Below the pieces are notes generated by a model, which worked only from the letters and a program-made list of their open reading frames with translations, searched no databases and had not been told where the DNA came from. 64,000 nucleotides of DNA from UBA7332 sp051657165 (lineage in GTDB: Bacteria > Bacteroidota > Bacteroidia > Bacteroidales > UBA7332), in NCBI GenBank assembly GCA_051657165.1, contig JBOFKD010000161.1:1-64000 (forward strand), given 5' to 3'. The translations under genes were made by a program, and so were the position numbers. Numbering within the stretch: position 1 is the first letter of the stretch; each line of letters starts with the position of its first letter. Positions 17,123-26,734 of the stretch are shown piece after piece.

Positions 17123-19210
17123 TTACTTCAACCAGCGATCAAGCCAGTTAAAGAATCGTCTTTGCCATAATACAGAGTTTTGAGGTTGGAATATCCAGTG
17201 ATTTTCATCCGGAAAAACAACCATTTCAGCAGGAATACCACGCAATTTAGCAGCGTTAAAAGCCGACATTCCCTGAGATGCAAGAATACGATAATCAAGT
17301 TCTCCGTGAGAAACCAGAATAGGCGTATCCCATTTACCTACGAAACGATGCGGAGAATTCTCAAACGTACGCATTGCTGTAGCATTTTCTTTGTCCCAGA
17401 AAGGACCACCCATATCCCAATATGCAAACCACATCTCCTCAGTTTCAAGGAATTGTTGTTCCAGATTAAAGATACCGGCATGAGCAATAAATGCTTTAAA
17501 TCGTTTATTATGATTACCGGCAAGCCAGTACACAGAGAAACCTCCGTAACTTGCTCCAACCGCGCCCAGATGATCAGCATCAACATAAGGTTCTTTTGCC
17601 AATGCATCAATTGCACTTAAATAATCTTTCATGTTTTGTCCGCCGTAATCCTTACTGATCTGCTCAAGCCATTCTTGTCCGAATCCCGGTAAGCCTCTGC
17701 GGTTAGGAGCCACTACGATATACCCGTTAGCTGCCATTAATTGCATATTCCAGCGATACGAGAAGAATTGACTCACTGTACTCTGCGGACCTCCCTGACA
17801 ATACAGAATTGCAGGATATTTTTTAGCCGGATCAAAATTCGGCGGATAAATCACCCATGTCAGCATTTGTTTCTTATCTGTAGTCTCAATCCAGCGTTCC
17901 TCTACTTTACCCATCTTAATTTGCTTAAGAAGGTCTTCGTTTTCGAATGTCAGTTCAACAGCCTCTCCTGTAGATGGATTTACAGAATATATTTCGTTTG
18001 GTTTAGACATAGAATGACGCACTGCAACTAATCCGTCAGCAGTTTGAGCAACAGCTTCATAGTCATACTGACCATCCGTAATCTGCTTCACTTCCTTAGA
18101 AGCAACATTTACATTCCATAAGTGAGTAACGGCATTACGACATGATACCATAATAATATCACTACCCTTATTTTCCCAGATAAAGTCTTCAGCATTATAG
18201 TCAAATGTCTCAGTAAGATATTTTTTATCTTTCGTAGCAAGATCAATCACAAATAGACGTTTTTTATCCGATTCATATCCGTCACGCTCCATACTGATAA
18301 AGGCCAGTTGTGAACCATCAGGCGAGAATTGAGGATTTGTATCATATCCCATCATTCCCTCTGTCAGATTTACAGTTTCCTTTGAAGCCAGATCATATAA
18401 ATAGATATCCGTATTCGTTGATACACTATAAGCCAGTCCTGTTTTTTTACGAGACGAATAAGCGATTTGTTTCCCGTCAGGCGACCATGCCAGCTGTTCG
18501 ATTCCTCCGTGAGGTTTTGTCGGACATTCATAAGGTTCTCCCTGCATGATATCATAAACGTCGGTTACGGATTTACCATCAAATGTACCCACAAACGGAT
18601 GCGGAATAGATTCTACCCATTCGTCCCAGTGTTTATACATCAGATCATCCACAACACGCCCTGTTGCTTTTGGCAGATCAGGATAAATATCTGATGCTCT
18701 TTCGCCATATTTAATTGACTTGATTACAAGTATTTTTGTTTCATCAGGAGAGAAGAGGTATCCTGAAATACCACCATCTTCGTTTGTTATCTGCACAGGT
18801 GACGATCCGTCAGCATTCATAATCCAAAGCTGAGAACTTCCGCTTTTAGATGACAAATAAGCAATTCTCTTACCATCCTTCATCCAGCGTGCACTATTCT
18901 CACTCGTTGCAGTATGAGTTATCTGTGTCTTATCCTTCCCGTCTGTAAGCATTGTAAAAAGCTCTCTGTTGCTTTTATTCTCCGGAATGCTCACATACGA
19001 AACTCCGTATAACAATTTCTTACCATCGGGCGATACCTGAACATCTGATAATCGACCAAAACTATTTAAAACTTCAGGTGTCAAAATCCCATTTTTGACT
19101 ACAACCTGAGACTTACCTATTACATTTCCTTCCTCAGTGGTGTTTTTCTGGTCTCCACAAGCACTCAACGTAATAAGAGCTGCCATACAATAACCGGTTA
19201 TTCTATTCAT
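17123..19210 (-). CDS. S9 family prolyl oligopeptidase-type peptidase, lipoprotein
   Basis: Serine peptidase related to acylaminoacyl peptidase and dipeptidyl peptidases, 695 residues. A lipoprotein signal ends in LSAC (cysteine at about 18), so it is probably anchored in the periplasm or outer membrane. Residues 45-420 are a beta-propeller with repeated WSPDGKQIAY and SPDGSQLAF blades. The catalytic domain has the nucleophile S554 in GASYGGF, with Asp in HGELDYRI and His in DENHWIF. It would trim peptides, perhaps as part of the asaccharolytic metabolism common in this order. It is transcribed divergently from bioB. Confidence 0.92.
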   Translation of the reverse strand: MNRITGYCMAALITLSACGDQKNTTEEGNVIGKSQVVVKNGILTPEVLNSFGRLSDVQVSPDGKKLLYGVSYVSIPENKSNRELFTMLTDGKDKTQITHTATSENSARWMKDGKRIAYLSSKSGSSQLWIMNADGSSPVQITNEDGGISGYLFSPDETKILVIKSIKYGERASDIYPDLPKATGRVVDDLMYKHWDEWVESIPHPFVGTFDGKSVTDVYDIMQGEPYECPTKPHGGIEQLAWSPDGKQIAYSSRKKTGLAYSVSTNTDIYLYDLASKETVNLTEGMMGYDTNPQFSPDGSQLAFISMERDGYESDKKRLFVIDLATKDKKYLTETFDYNAEDFIWENKGSDIIMVSCRNAVTHLWNVNVASKEVKQITDGQYDYEAVAQTADGLVAVRHSMSKPNEIYSVNPSTGEAVELTFENEDLLKQIKMGKVEERWIETTDKKQMLTWVIYPPNFDPAKKYPAILYCQGGPQSTVSQFFSYRWNMQLMAANGYIVVAPNRRGLPGFGQEWLEQISKDYGGQNMKDYLSAIDALAKEPYVDADHLGAVGASYGGFSVYWLAGNHNKRFKAFIAHAGIFNLEQQFLETEEMWFAYWDMGGPFWDKENATAMRTFENSPHRFVGKWDTPILVSHGELDYRILASQGMSAFNAAKLRGIPAEMVVFPDENHWIFQPQNSVLWQRRFFNWLDRWLK

Positions 19211-19402
19211 AATAAGTTAATTCAATAAATCCTATTACAAAGAAAACGTATTATTATTAAAAACAAACATCAAGAGCCAATAAAATAATAATTATTTCAT
19301 TTTTATGCATATTCTCGGGAAAGAAAATTATATTCGCTATTGGAATCATTCATACAGATATCAAAAGAAGTATAGAGAACCATTATTTAATACGTTAATT
19401 TT

Positions 19403-20347
19403 ATGATTAATCAGATATATAATAAGATTAAAAACAAAGAAGAGATTACTTATGACGAAGCAATTCTTCTATCCGGACTCGAGAACAAAGAAGAGCTATA
19501 TAATCTGGCGGAAAAAGTAACAAAAGAATTTGCTCCTGAGAAATTCGATATGTGCTCAATTATAAATGTAAAATCAGGAAAGTGCCCTGAAGATTGTAAA
19601 TGGTGCGCACAATCTGCTCACTGGAAAACGACGGCAGATATTTATCCGTTCATGGAGGCTGAAGAATCTCTGCGTCAGGCCAGATATAACGAAGCTCAGG
19701 GGATTAATCGCTTTTCTCTGGTAGCAAGCGGCAGAAGATTAAGTAAGAAAGATCTTGCCTCGGCTGTTGCAACATACAAGTTATTAAAAGCTGAGTCAAA
19801 AATCAAATTATGTGCATCCTTAGGCCTCGTCACTAAAGATGATCTGCTTGCACTGAAAGAAGCAGGTGTCACAACTTATCATTGCAACCTTGAAGCTGCA
19901 CCATCTTATTTCGGAGATCTGTGTACTACTCATACGCAGGATGATAAGATTAAAACGCTTATGGCTGCTCACGAAGCTGGAATGGAGTTATGTTCTGGTG
20001 GTATTATTGGTATGGGAGAAACGATGGAACAAAGGATTGAGCTTGCATTTAAATTAAAAGAGCTCCCTTTATTCTCAATTCCTATCAATATGCTGCATCC
20101 GATTCCGGGGACTCCTCTGGAACACGAAGCACCATTAACTGAAGAGGAAATACTAACAACTGTTGCTATTTTCCGTTTAATCCATCCGACTAAATATTTA
20201 AGATTCTCTGGAGGAAGAGCACTCATGAGTCGCGATCTGCAGAAGAGAGCTCACAAATGTGGTATGAACTCTGCCATTGTTGGAGATTTACTGACTACGA
20301 TAGGCTCTACGGTTGATGAAGATAAAGAGATGTTTCAGATCAAATAA
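19403..20347 (+). CDS. bioB: Biotin synthase
   Basis: Radical SAM enzyme that inserts sulfur into dethiobiotin, 314 residues. The 4Fe-4S cysteines are C61, C65 and C68 in CPEDCKWCAQS. The usual [2Fe-2S] region (YHCNLEAAP, CSGGIIGMGE) and the C-terminal FSGGRALMSRDLQ arginine segment are present. The gene stands alone here, without bioA, bioD or bioF, so the other biotin genes must be elsewhere. No clear promoter box was found in the 192-base divergent spacer. Confidence 0.96.
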   Translation: MINQIYNKIKNKEEITYDEAILLSGLENKEELYNLAEKVTKEFAPEKFDMCSIINVKSGKCPEDCKWCAQSAHWKTTADIYPFMEAEESLRQARYNEAQGINRFSLVASGRRLSKKDLASAVATYKLLKAESKIKLCASLGLVTKDDLLALKEAGVTTYHCNLEAAPSYFGDLCTTHTQDDKIKTLMAAHEAGMELCSGGIIGMGETMEQRIELAFKLKELPLFSIPINMLHPIPGTPLEHEAPLTEEEILTTVAIFRLIHPTKYLRFSGGRALMSRDLQKRAHKCGMNSAIVGDLLTTIGSTVDEDKEMFQIK

Positions 20348-20410
20348 GAGAACATCTGTGAAATTAGATTTGCATATATCTCATTCATCCGCTTAGCGGC
20401 CCCCAAAACT

Positions 20411-20478
20411 ATATACAGAGTTAATTCAGAGCCTGTACTTTGACAGCTGACTCAAAATTAACTCTGTATATGCTTTTT
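20411..20478 (+). terminator. Long-stem terminator downstream of bioB
   Basis: A perfect 16-bp inverted repeat (20411-20426 with 20456-20471) encloses a 29-base loop that has a smaller stem of its own, and is followed by GCTTTTT on the plus strand. It separates convergent bioB and the TSCPD-HD gene and may act in both directions. Confidence 0.75.
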
Positions 20479-20517
20479 CGATAAGATCATCAAGAATGAT
20501 CAATAGCCACACTTGAT

Positions 20518-21303
20518 TTACAGAAACATCTTTTCCCACTCTCTGAACTTAGAGACTGATTTCTCGCCGAATTTATTCAATCCCGCCTCTACTTGTTCAG
20601 GAGTTCTACGCTGTCCGGGCTTCGTTTTAGAGAAAAAAAGATCAGCAAAGCAGATAACCTGCTCTTCCATTGTTTCGGGTTCGAAATTACGAAGCGGCAA
20701 TGGCAGATTACGTTCTGCAATCTCTGTTTCGGAAAGTCCGGTACCCGTATGTCTTTCAGCCACACGTGCATGAAGATCCAATCCTTCTTTACGCAGTAAT
20801 TCTGCTCCCAAAAATCCGTGACGAATATACGGCTCCTTTCCTTCACAATAAATGGAAGGTGCATCTGTATAGGAAATACCTATATCATGCAGCATGGCGG
20901 CCTGATACAAAAATTCTTTATCCAGATTTAATTCAGGATGACGCTCTGCTATTTCAACAGCCATTTCAGCGACCTGACGACTGTGATTAACCAGACAATC
21001 ATACAGAGGAGTTCCCTCTTTGTAATATTTATTTATAATATCTGTTGTAGAATTCATATTAAAAACATTTTCCAGACATTGAGCTAACTGATCAGGACAT
21101 GAAGTCCCCTTTCCATTACAATCAATTCCTTTTAAACGTGACACCACTTCATTCACATTCATATCATTTAACAAAGCTGATATACCCTGTAAATTTCCAT
21201 TACAACCTCCTGTAAACGCGACTGATGTAATTTTCCCGTCTTTCACTCCTACTTCGATGCTTTTACAGCACACTCCACTTGGTTTATATACGATTTGCTT
21301 CAT
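20518..21303 (-). CDS. TSCPD domain / HD domain fusion protein
   Basis: Two-domain cytoplasmic protein of 261 residues. Residues 1-80 fit the TSCPD domain (TIGR03905 type), a small cysteine-bearing module also found at the end of some ribonucleotide reductases (PSGVCCKSIEV, FTGGCNGNL, GTSCPDQLA). Residues from about 105 on form an HD metal-dependent phosphohydrolase with HSRQVAEMA, AAMLHDIGI and RHGFLGAELL, plus a second His in VAERHTGTGL. The HD part is probably a nucleotide or phosphate-ester hydrolase, substrate unknown. A link to nucleotide metabolism is inferred only from the TSCPD family. Confidence 0.85.
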   Translation of the reverse strand: MKQIVYKPSGVCCKSIEVGVKDGKITSVAFTGGCNGNLQGISALLNDMNVNEVVSRLKGIDCNGKGTSCPDQLAQCLENVFNMNSTTDIINKYYKEGTPLYDCLVNHSRQVAEMAVEIAERHPELNLDKEFLYQAAMLHDIGISYTDAPSIYCEGKEPYIRHGFLGAELLRKEGLDLHARVAERHTGTGLSETEIAERNLPLPLRNFEPETMEEQVICFADLFFSKTKPGQRRTPEQVEAGLNKFGEKSVSKFREWEKMFL

Positions 21304-21329
21304 TTTTCACTTTGTAAAATTATTCATCA

Positions 21330-21337
21330 CAAAGGTA
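21330..21337 (-). promoter_or_regulatory. Candidate -7 box for the TSCPD-HD gene
   Basis: The minus strand reads TACCTTTG, 26 bases before the start codon and just past the stop codon of the upstream transporter gene, giving the TSCPD-HD gene its own start point. Confidence 0.5.
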
Positions 21338-21344
21338 ACAAAAG

Positions 21345-23048
21345 CTAGCCCATCATCAAAACCAGAACAACACCCCAGAGAATCAGTAATGTATTCCCAA
21401 CCGCATAAGTAACTGTGTATCCAAGTGCAGGAATCGTACTCTCTAACGTATCCTGAACTGCACCCAGGGCTGCTGTAGTAGTTCTGCCGCCCGCACAGCA
21501 TCCAAGCGTAATCGCCGGATGAAATTTAAATAATTTATGCCCAATGATTACACCCGATATGAGCGGTAATGAAGTTGATAAAACCCCGGCTATAAATACA
21601 ATCAGTCCAACATCCTTAAGACCTGCAATAAACGTAGGTCCGGTAGTTATACCAACAATTGCGATAAACATATTCAAACCTATATTATTCATAAGCCAGA
21701 CTGAAGCTGAAGGTATATTCCCATAAGTTGGTCGTTTGGTACGCAACCAACCCAATACCAGACCTGCAATCAATGCTCCGCCACTCGTACTCAAACTTAT
21801 CGGCACCTGTCCGATATGAATTGCCAGAGATCCTATTATACCACCTATCACGATACCAAGACTCACAAATGTAAAGTCTGTTTTATTTGAAGGACGTTCA
21901 ACATATCCCAGATGAGGAGCGGCATTACGTATTTCGCGCTCTAATCCGGTAATCTCAACCCGGTCACCCTCAAACAACATTGTTTGCTTCAGTACAGGAA
22001 TATCAATTCCGGTACGCGTAATATGCTTAATCATTACTCCGTGCATATATTTTTCTTTACGAATATCTTCTATTGTCCTGTTTTTAGCACCTTTACTGTT
22101 TATCAACACAAATATATTTTCGACCGGAAAATTCAATAAAACAGGATCCATTATCTCAGGACCGATCCATCCTTCATCTTCTATAACATATTCGCGTCTT
22201 CCTGAAAGAACTAACTCATCGCCAGACTGGATAAGCATATCCTGCTCAGGATCAATTATTTTATCTCCTTTTCTTATTCGTTCCACAAAAATAGACCGGC
22301 CCATCTTTTGCAGCTCATCCTCAAGCATACTTACAGTTTTTCCATCTTTAAACCATTGTCCATCTACAAGATAAGCTCTGAAAGCTATTGGCCTGTAAAC
22401 ATTTTCATATGCAGGATCATCTTCTATCTGACTCTTATTCATAGTCAGCTCAAGCTCTTTTGTTTGCTGTTTTACTTTTTTAAGTCCTCCCATTAAAGCC
22501 GGACCAAGTATACTTAAAAGATAAGCTGAGCCTATCGTTCCGAACAGATACGTAACAGCATAAGAAACAGGCATAATATTTATCCATGCTTGTTTCTCGG
22601 CATCGTCAACACCCAGTGTATTAATTGTTGAAGTCCCCACACCAAGAATAGCCGACATCGTTTGCGAACCTGCCAGAAGACCAACTGCCTCTCCCGTATT
22701 AAAACCTAATACACGGGCTACCAGATAAGGAAATATCAGACACATCAGACACAATACTACTGCAAATAAGGCTTGTTTAATACCATTGGAACGCAAAGCC
22801 CTGAAAAATTCAGGTCCCACACTATATCCTATTGAGAATAGAAACATTAAAAAGAATACTGATTTCATAGGCCCAGAAATCTCAATATTCATTTGTCCTA
22901 CTGCGACTCCAACCAGCAGAACACTTGTCACGACCCCCAGAGACAGACCCTTGTATTTCAAATTCCCAATCCAGAATCCAATACCTAAAGTCAGAAATAT
23001 TGCCAGCTCCGGATTCTCCCGAAACAACTGGATAAACCAATGCATCAT
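21345..23048 (-). CDS. AspT/YidE/YbjL family putative transporter
   Basis: Inner-membrane protein of the aspartate-alanine exchanger family, 567 residues. Two halves of about five helices each share the duplicated family motif (GLLAGSQTMSAILGVGTS in the first, GCCAGGRTTTAALG in the second). Between them, roughly residues 200-390, lie two cytoplasmic RCK_C/TrkA_C domains (GDELVLSGRREYVI, EGDRVEITGLE). Members exchange amino or dicarboxylic acids, but no decarboxylase neighbour suggests a substrate here. Confidence 0.9.
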   Translation of the reverse strand: MMHWFIQLFRENPELAIFLTLGIGFWIGNLKYKGLSLGVVTSVLLVGVAVGQMNIEISGPMKSVFFLMFLFSIGYSVGPEFFRALRSNGIKQALFAVVLCLMCLIFPYLVARVLGFNTGEAVGLLAGSQTMSAILGVGTSTINTLGVDDAEKQAWINIMPVSYAVTYLFGTIGSAYLLSILGPALMGGLKKVKQQTKELELTMNKSQIEDDPAYENVYRPIAFRAYLVDGQWFKDGKTVSMLEDELQKMGRSIFVERIRKGDKIIDPEQDMLIQSGDELVLSGRREYVIEDEGWIGPEIMDPVLLNFPVENIFVLINSKGAKNRTIEDIRKEKYMHGVMIKHITRTGIDIPVLKQTMLFEGDRVEITGLEREIRNAAPHLGYVERPSNKTDFTFVSLGIVIGGIIGSLAIHIGQVPISLSTSGGALIAGLVLGWLRTKRPTYGNIPSASVWLMNNIGLNMFIAIVGITTGPTFIAGLKDVGLIVFIAGVLSTSLPLISGVIIGHKLFKFHPAITLGCCAGGRTTTAALGAVQDTLESTIPALGYTVTYAVGNTLLILWGVVLVLMMG

Positions 23049-23233
23049 AAATAGTTATGGTTAAATAAACACTTTCCGTTAAAACAAGAGTATTCGAAAT
23101 ATAGTTTCCGGCACTGATAAAAAAACAGGAGAATGATCACTCTGGAATTTCCGGAATATCTCTTATGCAAATATCCAACTGCACAATCATACCCGTTTGC
23201 AAATAGGAAACTGAAATATTCTTGCTTTCTTAA

Positions 23234-23455
23234 TCGTATATTTTAGCAAGAATAAACCGGCAATTAATAACTGAATATAAGAGACTTACTTCATTCAACT
23301 GCATCCTTTAGAAATCCGGTCCGGAGCGGTTATAATTCCGCCCCGGACCGGTTCTGATTCCGCTCCGGAGCGGATTGTATTCCGGTCCGGAGCGGAAAAG
23401 TAAATCAACCGTATTTCGCAACTAAATCATCCTGATATTAAAAACAATTCCTCCT
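23234..23455. repeat. Intergenic repeat element, copy 1, with four GC-rich palindromes
   Basis: The core at 23316-23395 consists of four 14-base units of the form CCGnyCCGGrnCGG (starts 23316, 23338, 23360, 23382), separated by exactly 8 AT-rich bases (TTATAATT, TTCTGATT, ATTGTATT), giving a 22-base period. The third unit is a perfect palindrome, and the second is nearly the reverse complement of the first. AT-rich flanks of about 60-80 bases on each side resemble those of the copy at 60436-60657. The boundaries are approximate. I do not recognise the element as a named family. Confidence 0.85.
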
Positions 23456-23595
23456 TTGTTCAGGCTAGTCTATATGACTATTCATTTTCGTTTATGCGAA
23501 TATTACACATAAAACAATAGTGCAGAAACAGCGAGTAATTTTTGAGGCTGCGGTATTTATACGTTAATCTCCCAATACCATGCACGACTCACAAC

Positions 23596-23630
23596 GAAAA
23601 ACAGCCGGAATCAATACTGATTCCGGCTGT
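23596..23630 (-). terminator. Intrinsic terminator of the substrate-binding protein gene
   Basis: A perfect 13-bp stem (23601-23613 with 23618-23630, core CAGCCGGAATCA) has a 4-base loop and is followed by TTTTT on the minus strand. Confidence 0.9.
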
Positions 23631-23667
23631 CAAGTAATGCTTAATACTATATTCAAAAATTAAATTC

Positions 23668-24546
23668 TTACTGATTAGTTCCGTAGAAGTCCTGGTCAGG
23701 AAACTTATCCCCTATTAATTTAGGATTATATCCAAAAATTGAGGAGAAGTAGTAATGTACCTGATCCGCACATTCCTCTATTGATTTATACTCGATATTA
23801 CAACGTTTAACGGTCGTAGCAGGCTCTGAATTTTTAAGTACAGAAGCCTCAAGAACAGCTTTAATATAATCTCCTATCTCCTGCTTATAAGGCAGCAATG
23901 ACCGCTTGATCATGACGAGAGATTGAGGGATACGTTCTCCGTTATGCAAAAAATTCACCTCATCTATTATTTTAACATGAGGGTTTGCCTGTAAGGCTCT
24001 GCTCGTAAAAGGCTCCGGCAAAATAGCCAGATCCACTATTCCGGCAGCTACTGCATTAGACAGTGCTATGTGAGAATCATATTTATAATTATATCTTACA
24101 TGATAAGGATTAAAACGTATCTGTGCAAGCAGGTCAGGCTGAAGACCTTTCCCGAAGATATACATTTCTTTATCATACAACTGCGATGTTGTCTGAATAC
24201 TGTCATTTGAACTTACCAGATATATATTCCCCCATACAACACAGGCTAATGGCACATAATCTACCCCTTTATTATAGAGATTAGCAGCCATCGTTGTCGG
24301 AACGACTGCTATATCAGGCTTATTCTGAAGCAGTAAAGACTGGACTTTCATCGGATTATCATAAATCTGATGCGTCAGATGAACCGGAGCTTTTACCTCA
24401 CCGTTAATCAGCGACTCAAAAGCTATCTTTGATGGTCCGTCCAGTAAAACAATAGAATAACTCTCCTCCGGAGTTACCTTTGACTTATTCCCGGTGCAAC
24501 TGAGAAAAGTCAGTAATATTAAAACTATTCCTAATATTTTTTTCAT
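23668..24546 (-). CDS. ABC-type substrate-binding lipoprotein (NMT1/SsuA-like)
   Basis: Periplasmic solute-binding protein of 292 residues with a lipoprotein signal MKKILGIVLILLTFLSC. The fold resembles the nitrate/sulfonate/thiamine-precursor binding group (DIAVVPTTMAANLYNKG, then DLAILPEPFTSRALQ). No ABC permease or ATPase gene is next to it. It lies 19 bases after the helicase gene and is probably on the same transcript. The upstream in-frame start at 24564 is a TTG and is not favoured. The ligand is unknown. Confidence 0.8.
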   Translation of the reverse strand: MKKILGIVLILLTFLSCTGNKSKVTPEESYSIVLLDGPSKIAFESLINGEVKAPVHLTHQIYDNPMKVQSLLLQNKPDIAVVPTTMAANLYNKGVDYVPLACVVWGNIYLVSSNDSIQTTSQLYDKEMYIFGKGLQPDLLAQIRFNPYHVRYNYKYDSHIALSNAVAAGIVDLAILPEPFTSRALQANPHVKIIDEVNFLHNGERIPQSLVMIKRSLLPYKQEIGDYIKAVLEASVLKNSEPATTVKRCNIEYKSIEECADQVHYYFSSIFGYNPKLIGDKFPDQDFYGTNQ

Positions 24547-24565
24547 AAAAACAGAACGATACAAA

Positions 24566-26578
24566 CTATTTCTTTTTCTGATTCCTTAATTTGTCTGCTA
24601 TAGACAATAAATGATCACTTCTTTCGTGATCTCCTTCCTGATAATATGCCTGAGCCAGATATTCAATACAAGCGACATGCTGATGGTTTAGTCTCAGAGC
24701 ATGTTCTAAGTCAGATATCGCCCCTTCGGCATTATTTAACTCAATCCTGTTTTTACCTCTGTTATAAAATGCTTTAAACAGTTTAGGTGACATTTCACAG
24801 GCCGTATTAAAACATTTCTCTGCATCCATAAATTCTTTCATATCATGCAGTGTAACACCTTTTCTTACCCATGCATCCACATGCTTGGGGTTTAATCGTA
24901 GAGCTTTATCAAAATTAGCTAAAGCTGCCCGTGGATTAGAAGCTTTGGTTATACATTCATTCCCCATCAGATAAAACTCATGTGCCATATCGGCAAAGGA
25001 GTCAATAAGTTCACGCATTTCATATTTCAGCCTTCTGTTCTCCTGACGTAACTGATTGATCACATTCAATTTTCTACGGATATATCTGCGTGGACCGGGC
25101 TTTTCTATATCATAGCGGGAATGGATTGCCTTATAAAAACTTTCCATGCAATTTTCAAAATCACCTTTATCAAATGCATCAATTGCCTCTTTGTAAAGAA
25201 TATCAGCCTGTGCCTGTTTCAGCGCTTTATCAATAAGCATACGGTTATTAAACATTTGTGCAAACTGAACGACTTCCGGTCTCACAAACACATCTCTCGG
25301 CTGTATTTGTTTCTTAAGCACAATTCCCTCTAATGAAGTACACCTGCTTAATGCCACATAGGTCTGACCTCCGGCAAATGCTCCTCCGGTGAAATCTATA
25401 ATCGTATTTGAAAAAGTAAGCCCCTGACTTTTATGCACAGTGATTGCCCAGGCCAGACGAAGCGGAAACTGGGTAAACGTGCCTAATTCTTTTTCTTCTA
25501 CTTTATTTTCTTTCTCGTTATAAGAGTATTGGATATTGCGCCAGGTATCTTTTTCTACACGACATTCTTTCCCATTTTCCAGAAGAACAATAACTTCCGT
25601 ATCTGTAAACCCGGTAATCCGTCCGATCGTTCCGTTAGCCCAACGTCGTTCATTGGGAGTTCCCATATCATTTTTAATAAAGATCACCTGAGCATTTTTC
25701 TTCAGAATCAACTCCCTCAGTGTAGGCAAACTATTCTCAGGAAAATCGCCCTGCACCTGCCCCGTAAAACGATGCGGATCATCTTCTAAAGACTTCAGCT
25801 TCTCTTCATTGATATAATCGACGCTATCACGCCGCGTGGCTAACGTGATGTAAAAATCATTATCAGACGGCACAAACGCCGGATCATAACGTTTATTTAA
25901 TGCCTGAAGAGTGTATGAATCTGCATTATTCATTCTCACTCTGTCCAGCAGTTCTACAAAGTCAGCATTCTTCTGTCTGTATACTTTTCTAAGTTCAATA
26001 GGCACCAGTTGAATATCTTTAAAAACCTTTGCCGAAAAGAAAAAAGAATTCTCGTAAAATCGATTTAATATCTCTTTTGCGTCTGATGTAACAACGGGTT
26101 CCAGCTGAAAAATATCACCTACAAATAAAAGTTGTTTTCCTCCGAAGGGTTCTCTCATATTTTTGGAGAACACCCGAAGTATCCGATCTACACAATCAAT
26201 AATATCGGCTCTGACCATTGAAATCTCGTCAATGATAATTAACTCAACATTCTCAATCAGTTTACGATGAGACTTCTTATATTTAAAGAACTCAAATATA
26301 CGGTTATTAGTCAGGCTCAGATCCGGATCATCCGGTAATATTGGTCTGAAAGGAAGTTTAAAAAATGAGTGAAGAGTACTTCCGTTTGCATTGATAGCCG
26401 CTACACCTGTAGGTGCCAGAACAACAAACTTCTTTTTTGTATTCTGACAGATATATTTCAGAAATGTCGATTTACCCGTCCCGGCCTTACCTGTCAGAAA
26501 GACAGACTGGCGCGTATATTGTATAAGGTTTAGAGCATCTTGAAATTCATGATTGTCGGTATCAATTACAAAACTCAT
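24566..26578 (-). CDS. Pif1/RecD2-like helicase with C-terminal TPR repeats
   Basis: Superfamily 1B DNA helicase, 670 residues. Walker A is GKAGTGKST near residue 30, motif II is IIDEISMVRAD, and the late motifs include TVHKSQGLTF and VALSRCTSLEG. The helicase core ends near residue 430. The rest has a coiled stretch (INQLRQENRRLKYEM) and three or four tetratricopeptide repeats (ALANFDKALRLNPKHVDAW, AISDLEHALRLNHQHVA), pointing to a protein partner. Such fusions occur across Bacteroidetes; a role in genome maintenance is inferred from the helicase family. Confidence 0.9.
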   Translation of the reverse strand: MSFVIDTDNHEFQDALNLIQYTRQSVFLTGKAGTGKSTFLKYICQNTKKKFVVLAPTGVAAINANGSTLHSFFKLPFRPILPDDPDLSLTNNRIFEFFKYKKSHRKLIENVELIIIDEISMVRADIIDCVDRILRVFSKNMREPFGGKQLLFVGDIFQLEPVVTSDAKEILNRFYENSFFFSAKVFKDIQLVPIELRKVYRQKNADFVELLDRVRMNNADSYTLQALNKRYDPAFVPSDNDFYITLATRRDSVDYINEEKLKSLEDDPHRFTGQVQGDFPENSLPTLRELILKKNAQVIFIKNDMGTPNERRWANGTIGRITGFTDTEVIVLLENGKECRVEKDTWRNIQYSYNEKENKVEEKELGTFTQFPLRLAWAITVHKSQGLTFSNTIIDFTGGAFAGGQTYVALSRCTSLEGIVLKKQIQPRDVFVRPEVVQFAQMFNNRMLIDKALKQAQADILYKEAIDAFDKGDFENCMESFYKAIHSRYDIEKPGPRRYIRRKLNVINQLRQENRRLKYEMRELIDSFADMAHEFYLMGNECITKASNPRAALANFDKALRLNPKHVDAWVRKGVTLHDMKEFMDAEKCFNTACEMSPKLFKAFYNRGKNRIELNNAEGAISDLEHALRLNHQHVACIEYLAQAYYQEGDHERSDHLLSIADKLRNQKKK

Positions 26579-26734
26579 ATTATTTACTTCATTTTAGGAC
26601 ACGAAGATAGCAATAAATTGTGAATTTTCATTTCAAATATTATTTTGATCACAATCTTTTATAAGATTCGAATAAACAAATGAAAATTCAATATCGTTTT
26701 ATAATCTGATATTTAAATCTAAACTAGAAACAAT

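Larger units (their letters stand above)
23049..23667. other. 619-base gene-free spacer holding a repeat element
   Basis: No credible ORF is present. It contains the repeat element described separately (about 23234-23455) and a terminator at 23596-23630. The rest, 23460-23590, is AT-rich with no recognised feature. Confidence 0.6.

Noticed and set aside
23316..23395. CRISPR-like array
   Set aside because: Units are 14 bases and palindromic with 8-base spacers of low complexity; there is no cas gene, and the same spacers recur in copy 2.
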